A DNA stretch of 64,000 nucleotides. Source: Rhodococcus koreensis (GTDB lineage: Bacteria; Actinomycetota; Actinomycetes; Mycobacteriales; Mycobacteriaceae). The position numbers were made by a program, and so were the translations under genes. The notes below the pieces were generated by a model. That model saw only the letters and a program-made list of their open reading frames with translations. It ran no database searches and was not told where the DNA came from. The stretch spans positions 3,844,001 through 3,908,000 of the forward strand of contig NZ_FNSV01000005.1 in the NCBI RefSeq assembly GCF_900105905.1, in the 5' to 3' direction. Shown here piece by piece: positions 59,645 through 64,000 of this stretch (the first letter of the stretch is position 1; each line of letters opens with the position of its first letter).

Positions 59645-59845
59645 GGCGGGTTCACGCCGGTAACACGGAGCGAGCAGTTGACGGTAAAATGCCTCGTCGG
59701 GGTCGGTTTCCGGGCGGTCGCTGCGCTGCGAGCGCGCTGGAGGGTGTCGACGGCGAGGGCGACGGACTCGCACTGGCCGAGGGTGTAGTCCTCGTTCTCG
59801 ATCGGGAGCGGTCCGGAATAGCCCGCGTCCCGGAGTGAACTGCTG
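59630..59845 (-). pseudogene. Sugar-phosphate isomerase/epimerase (TIM barrel) C-terminal remnant
   Basis: The minus strand encodes DAGYSGPLPIENEDYTLGQ, then ESVALAVDTLQRA, the typical C-terminal end of xylose-isomerase-like TIM-barrel enzymes. After a frameshift near 59735 it continues DPDEAFYRQLLAPCYRRE to a stop at 59630. The rest of the gene is absent. It overlaps the end of the SRPBCC gene by 15 bases. Confidence 0.65.
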
Positions 59846-60177
59846 GGCAATGCCGAGACCCGCCCCGATCAGGACGAGCCGTCGGATCCAGCGCACCCCC
59901 AGGTCGATGACGCCCGCGGTTTTCGCCTGCTCCTAAGTTGCCGGGGGCGATGGTCCGGCAAGTGTGACGCATCGCAAGCCCGAGCGACCGCGGCGATGCA
60001 ATTTTGCACATCCCCTGTGCAGGTTCGGTGATTCCGCAATCGTCCCCGCGCGGGCACACTCGAAACCGTTCCCGGCGGAGAGCGACGCACAGCGGCCGGC
60101 TTCCCGGGATTCACCCACGACCTGTTGTTCGGATCGATGCCCCCTGCGTGGAACGTCGGCAACCACAAGGAGTACAG
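59846..60177. other. 332-bp gap upstream of the dehydrogenase operon
   Basis: No supported gene. It holds the TGCACA-TCCCC-TGTGCA operator-like repeat at 60005-60021 and presumably the promoter of the rightward operon. Confidence 0.5.
60005..60021. promoter_or_regulatory. TGCACA-N5-TGTGCA inverted repeat
   Basis: A perfect 6+6 inverted repeat with a 5-base spacer, 157 bp before the dehydrogenase ATG. A candidate operator for an unknown regulator outside the window. Confidence 0.45.
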
Positions 60178-61074
60178 ATGAGCAAGATCGCTTTCCTCGG
60201 GCTCGGAAACATGGGCCTGGGTATGGCCACGAATCTGACGCGAGGCGGCCACACGGTCGTCGGATTCGATCCCTCCCCGGCAGCGGCGGAGAAGGCTCGC
60301 GCACACGGAATCGCCTCCGCTGACAGCGTTGTCGCCGCCGCCGAGGATGCCGACGTGATCATCACGATGCTGCCCAGCGGCAAGCACGTGCTCGACGTCT
60401 ACACCGACCTCGTCCCGGCCGCGCGGCCGGGAACCCTGTTCCTCGACTGCTCGACGATCGACGTCGCCGACGCGCGGGCCGCCGCCGAACTCGCCGTCGC
60501 CGCCGGGCACAGTGCCGTGGACGCCCCCGTCTCCGGCGGCACCGTCGGTGCGGACGGCGGAACCCTCACGTTCATGGTCGGTGGTCCGGCCGAGGCGGTG
60601 GACCAGGCCGCCACGTTCCTCGATGCCATGGGGTCCCGCATCGTCCGATGTGGCGACGCCGGGGCCGGTCAGGCCGCGAAGATCTGCAACAACATGATCC
60701 TGGGAATCTCCATGATCGCCGTCAGCGAAGCTTTCGCGCTGGGCGCCAAGCTGGGCCTGACCGACCAGGCACTGTTCGATGTCTCGTCGACCGCGTCCGG
60801 TCAGTGCTGGGCGTTGACGACCAACTGCCCGGTCCCCGGTCCGGTGCCGACCAGCCCCGCCAACCGCGACTACGCCGGCGGATTCGGGAGTGCGTTGATG
60901 CTCAAGGATCTTCGCCTCGCGCAGGCCGCCGCAACCGACAACGGGGTGGACACCTCGCTCGGACGGCGCGCGACCGAACTGTACGAACAGTTCGTCGCTC
61001 AGGACGGCCCGGGCCGTGACTTCTCCGCGATCGTGACGGCGATCCGTTCCGGCGCCTTCGACGCGAAAGCATAA
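60178..61074 (+). CDS. 3-hydroxyisobutyrate dehydrogenase-family protein
   Basis: A 298-residue beta-hydroxyacid dehydrogenase. The NAD motif is GLGNMGLGMA at residues 8-17, the substrate motif DAPVSGGTVGA near 122, and the catalytic Lys168 in GQAAKICNN. ATG at 60178 follows AAGGAG. The closest role is MmsB, oxidising 3-hydroxyisobutyrate in valine breakdown. With an ALDH and a CoA-transferase downstream, a related branched hydroxy acid is also possible. Confidence 0.87.
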   Translation: MSKIAFLGLGNMGLGMATNLTRGGHTVVGFDPSPAAAEKARAHGIASADSVVAAAEDADVIITMLPSGKHVLDVYTDLVPAARPGTLFLDCSTIDVADARAAAELAVAAGHSAVDAPVSGGTVGADGGTLTFMVGGPAEAVDQAATFLDAMGSRIVRCGDAGAGQAAKICNNMILGISMIAVSEAFALGAKLGLTDQALFDVSSTASGQCWALTTNCPVPGPVPTSPANRDYAGGFGSALMLKDLRLAQAAATDNGVDTSLGRRATELYEQFVAQDGPGRDFSAIVTAIRSGAFDAKA

Positions 61075-61102
61075 TCCCCGCTCGACGCGAAAGGAATTCG
61101 TT

Positions 61103-61672
61103 GTGCGCATCATTCTGACAGGACCGCCGGGAGCGGGTAAAGGAACTCAGGCGCAGTCTCTTTCGTCGACACTGCAACTCCCTCACATCTCGACCGGCGA
61201 TCTGTTCCGTAGCCACATCGCGCAGGGCACGGAACTGGGCCGGCGAGCGAAGTCGTTCCTCGATGCGGGCGAACTGGTGCCGGACGAAGTCACCATCGGG
61301 ATGGTGGTGGAGCGACTCGCCGACGACGACACGACCGCCGGGTTCATTCTGGACGGCTTCCCCCGCACCGTGGCTCAGGCGATCGCCCTCGACGAACTCC
61401 TGGGCGAGCAGCTGATCCAGATCAACGCTGTTCTGGACTTTTCGATCGCGGACGATGCGGTCGTCGAGCGGATGCTGGCCCGCGGACGCGCCGACGACAC
61501 CGAGGACGTCATCCGTCGACGTCTGCGCGTCTATCACGACGAAACCAGCCCACTGCTCGACTACTACTCGGCACTTCTGCTGTCGGTCGATGCGGACGGT
61601 GAGGTCGACGACGTCTACACCCACGCGATCGACGCGCTGTCCGAGCGCGGCAGCGTCGCTCCATCCACCTAG
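61103..61672 (+). CDS. Adenylate kinase (extra copy in catabolic operon)
   Basis: A 189-residue adenylate kinase with the P-loop GPPGAGKGT (residues 7-15), the AMP-binding ISTGDLFRSH and LDGFPRTVAQA, and a short LID without zinc cysteines, as in the short actinobacterial enzymes. GTG start after AAAGGAA, 28 bp after the dehydrogenase. The housekeeping adk normally lies in the ribosomal secY-map operon, so this is likely a paralogue. It may recycle AMP made by acyl-CoA synthetases. Confidence 0.88.
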   Translation: MRIILTGPPGAGKGTQAQSLSSTLQLPHISTGDLFRSHIAQGTELGRRAKSFLDAGELVPDEVTIGMVVERLADDDTTAGFILDGFPRTVAQAIALDELLGEQLIQINAVLDFSIADDAVVERMLARGRADDTEDVIRRRLRVYHDETSPLLDYYSALLLSVDADGEVDDVYTHAIDALSERGSVAPST

Positions 61673-61723
61673 CACTTTCCCTGCACCCCGGCAGACCTAT
61701 CCGTATTTCAAGGAGATTCCGAC

Positions 61724-63226
61724 ATGACCTCCACACAGCCCACACTCGCCGATCTCGAGATTCCCGAAACCCGCGACTATCCCATGTTCGTCGACGGCAG
61801 TTGGGTGGAAGCCCGCTCCGGCGAATGGCGAGACGTGACGACCCCGATCCTGCGTGAGCACGTGATCGGCCGCGTCCCGTCCTCGAGCGTCGAGGACGTC
61901 GATCGGGCGGTCCGCGCGGCGAACAAGGCGTTCCCGCAGTGGCGTTCCCAGCACTTCACCGCACGAGCCCGGATCCTGGCGAAGATCGCCGACGCCATCG
62001 ACGCCCGCTCCGAGGAACTCGCACGCCTCACCGCCCTCGACACCGGCAACGCGCTGCGCACCCAGGCCCGCCCCGAGGTCACCACCCTGGCGAACCTGTT
62101 CCGCTACTTCGCCGGCGTCGCCGGTGAGATCAAGGGCACCGTGCTGCCCGCAGGCGACGACCAGCTGCAGTACTCCCGGCAGGAACCGCTCGGTGTCATC
62201 GGCGCCATCCTGCCCTGGAACTCCCCGCTGATGATCGCCGGCTTCAAGATCCCCGCGGCCCTCGTCGCCGGCAACACCGTCGTCGTCAAGGCCGCCGAAG
62301 CCGCACCGCTCAGCGTCCTGCTGCTCGCCGAGATCTGCGCCGAATACCTGCCCGCCGGTGTCCTCAACGTCATCACCGGATCCGGGTCGGTGGCCGGTGA
62401 GGCGCTCGTGCAGCACCCGGACGTCCACAAGGTGTCGTTCACCGGTTCCACCGAGGTCGGCCGCCACGTGGCCCGCGAAGCCGGTGGCCGTCTGGCGCAC
62501 GTCTCGCTCGAACTCGGCGGCAAGAACCCGTCCATCGTGTTCCCCGACGTCGACGTCGACGACGACTTCATCAACCAGCTGCTGCTCTCGACCCGGGTGC
62601 ACCGGCAGGGCCAGAGCTGCACCGCCGGCTCCCGCCTGTTCCTGCACCAGGACATCTACGACCAGGTCCTCGACCGACTCGTCACCACCCTCGCCGGCCT
62701 GAAAGTCGGTAACCCGCTGGACGAGTCGACGGACATGGGCGCCATCATCAACGACAAGCAGTTCGCCTCGGTGAACGGGTTCCTCCAGGACGGCCTGAGC
62801 TCGACGAAGGTCTCCACCGTCCTCGACGGCTCCCCCGACACGATCGGCAACACCGACGGCTACTACATGGGCCCGACCGTCTTCTCCGGCGCCGACAACA
62901 CCTGGCGACTGTCGCGGGAGGAGATCTTCGGACCCGCCCTGGTCGCGATCCCGTGGAACGACCACGCCGACGTCGTCGCGATGGCCAACGACTCGCACTA
63001 CGGTCTGGCCGCGTACGTGTGGACCCACAACCTCGACCTGGCCCTGTCCACGGCCCACGCCCTCGAAACCGGGTGGGTGCAGGTCAACCAGGGTGGCGGC
63101 CAGATGATCGGCCAGTCGTACGGCGGATACAAGCAGAGCGGCCTCGGCCGCGAGGTGTCCCTCGAGGGCATGATCGCCGGATTCACCCAGACCAAGCAGG
63201 TCAACGTGCGCCTGCGCACACTCTGA
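61724..63226 (+). CDS. Aldehyde dehydrogenase
   Basis: A 500-residue ALDH with Glu263 in LELGGKNPS and Cys299 in GQSCTAGSR, plus ILPWNSPLMIAGFK and EEIFGPALVAI. ATG at 61724 has AAGGAG upstream. In this operon, after a hydroxyacid dehydrogenase, it probably oxidises a semialdehyde to the acid, which the downstream CoA-transferase could activate. It lacks the diagnostic segments I know for CoA-acylating MmsA. Confidence 0.87.
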   Translation: MTSTQPTLADLEIPETRDYPMFVDGSWVEARSGEWRDVTTPILREHVIGRVPSSSVEDVDRAVRAANKAFPQWRSQHFTARARILAKIADAIDARSEELARLTALDTGNALRTQARPEVTTLANLFRYFAGVAGEIKGTVLPAGDDQLQYSRQEPLGVIGAILPWNSPLMIAGFKIPAALVAGNTVVVKAAEAAPLSVLLLAEICAEYLPAGVLNVITGSGSVAGEALVQHPDVHKVSFTGSTEVGRHVAREAGGRLAHVSLELGGKNPSIVFPDVDVDDDFINQLLLSTRVHRQGQSCTAGSRLFLHQDIYDQVLDRLVTTLAGLKVGNPLDESTDMGAIINDKQFASVNGFLQDGLSSTKVSTVLDGSPDTIGNTDGYYMGPTVFSGADNTWRLSREEIFGPALVAIPWNDHADVVAMANDSHYGLAAYVWTHNLDLALSTAHALETGWVQVNQGGGQMIGQSYGGYKQSGLGREVSLEGMIAGFTQTKQVNVRLRTL

Positions 63227-63240
63227 GGAGGGAACGCATC

Positions 63241-64000
63241 ATGACTGTCGGACCTCTGAACGACATCCTCGTGCTCGACGTCTCCCGGGCACTGGCCGGG
63301 CCGATCGCCGCGATGATGCTCGGCGACCTCGGCGCCCGGGTGATCAAGGTCGAAGCCCCGGGCACCGGCGACGACTCCCGCACTTGGGGGCCGCCGTTCG
63401 TCGGGCCGCAGGACGACCCGCAGTCGTCGTACTTCATGTCGGCGAACCGGAACAAGGAATCGATCGTGCTGGACCTGAAATCCGAGCACGGCAAGGACGC
63501 GCTGCGTCGGCTGATCCGGCGGGCGGACGTGCTGATCGAGAACCTCCGGCCCGGCGCCTTCGATCGCCTCGGATTTTCGACGGAGGTGCTCGAAGAGCTC
63601 AACTCGCGGCTGATCACGTTGTCGATCACCGGGTTCGGGCACGACGGGCCGGAAGGATCCCGGGCGGGCTACGACCAGATCGCCCAGGGCGAGGCCGGAC
63701 TCATGTCGGTGACCGGTGATCCCCACGGGGAACCGACGCGCATCGGTGTGCCGATGGCGGACGTCCTCGCCGGTGTCCACGGAACTGCCGGGGTGTCGGC
63801 GGCGCTGGCGGCCCGAGAGAAGACCGGCAAGGGCATGGTGGTCCGCACGTCGCTGTTGGCTGCCGCGGTCAGCGCGCACACCTTCCAGGGCACGAAGTGG
63901 ACCGTCGGCGGGCAGGTCGCGCAGCGGTCCGGCAACCACCATCCGCAGATCGCCCCGTACGGCAGCTTCCGCTGCGCGGACGGCTACGTGCAGATCGCGG
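63241..64000 (+). CDS. CaiB/BaiF-type class III CoA-transferase (cut by right edge)
   Basis: The first 253 residues are visible. The family start LDVSRALAGPIAAMMLGDLGA and the KVEAPGTGDDSR segment are typical, and Asp at GYDQIAQGEAGLMS is the catalytic aspartate region. ATG at 63241 follows GAGGAGGG, 14 bp after the ALDH. Class III enzymes move CoA between acids, so it would activate the product of the ALDH. The C-terminal part is outside the window. Confidence 0.85.
   Translation, partial: MTVGPLNDILVLDVSRALAGPIAAMMLGDLGARVIKVEAPGTGDDSRTWGPPFVGPQDDPQSSYFMSANRNKESIVLDLKSEHGKDALRRLIRRADVLIENLRPGAFDRLGFSTEVLEELNSRLITLSITGFGHDGPEGSRAGYDQIAQGEAGLMSVTGDPHGEPTRIGVPMADVLAGVHGTAGVSAALAAREKTGKGMVVRTSLLAAAVSAHTFQGTKWTVGGQVAQRSGNHHPQIAPYGSFRCADGYVQIA

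Noticed and set aside
1..64000. tRNA, rRNA, integrase-flanked island or prophage
   Set aside because: No cloverleaf, rRNA segment, phage structural gene or tyrosine integrase was recognised.

Overview
The window is about 64 kb of high-GC actinobacterial chromosome. Gene content points to a large-genome Rhodococcus of the R. jostii / R. opacus type: a KstR2-type steroid-ring locus, a CYP142-like cytochrome P450, the pruC-pruAB proline locus in its actinobacterial arrangement, an IdeR-like iron box, dense GTGA/ATGA-overlapping catabolic operons and many GTG starts. No tRNA, rRNA, CRISPR array or prophage was seen.

Layout. 0-6.3 kb: divergent fadE30 (cut by the left edge) and fadD3-echA-fadE31-fadE32-fadE33 around an exact KstR2 box, for degradation of the steroid C/D rings (HIP). 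6.3-8.1 kb: HAD phosphatase and aldo-keto reductase, each closed by a related hairpin that contains stop codons. 8.1-11 kb: CYP142-like P450 facing an SDR and an acetoacetate-decarboxylase-like protein, with KstR-like boxes between them. 11.1-11.7 kb: a ceramidase relic with most of its middle deleted. 11.7-20.8 kb: a LysR-controlled cluster (aldehyde dehydrogenase, two unrecognised proteins, an M19 dipeptidase broken by an IS200/IS605-type tnpB element, RidA, MFS transporter). 21-22.5 kb: an ACT-domain membrane protein and a small helicase-associated-domain protein. 22.6-27.1 kb: pruC, pruA, pruB for proline to glutamate. 27.1-31.4 kb: an iron-siderophore ABC system plus MFS exporter behind an IdeR-like box. 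31.4-34.3 kb: esterase, YCII protein and alpha/beta hydrolase. 34.4-39.2 kb: a leftward operon with IclR, a cyclase, a small membrane protein, a TRAP permease and an unusual dehydrogenase-RraA fusion.

39.5-53.2 kb looks like a monoamine/aromatic-amine catabolic island: atypical response regulator, APC permease, MoaF-like protein, aldehyde dehydrogenase, TetR, then SDR, amidohydrolase, SnoaL-like protein, MFS, AraC, a second TetR and a flavin amine oxidase. The two TetR genes are close paralogues, and their control regions share a duplicated two-operator layout. The island is decaying: the AraC gene and the amine oxidase are frameshifted, and the oxidase is also truncated by mobile DNA.

53.2-57.8 kb is a stack of three mobile elements: a large divergent TnpB-related gene whose frame runs through the element end, a decayed IS630 and an intact IS630. 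On the far side is the 3' part of a Rieske oxygenase joined in frame to a phthalate-dioxygenase-type reductase, then an SRPBCC protein and a TIM-barrel remnant. 60.2-64 kb holds a 3-hydroxyisobutyrate-dehydrogenase-like gene, an extra adenylate kinase, an aldehyde dehydrogenase and a class III CoA-transferase cut by the right edge.

The most interesting signals are the two tnpB loci with predicted guide (omega) RNAs, one with a TTGAT-type flank; the duplicated TetR/operator control units; the dehydrogenase-RraA fusion next to a TRAP permease; and the adenylate kinase inside a CoA-linked catabolic operon. All functions are read from sequence motifs and remembered family knowledge; no database search was run.
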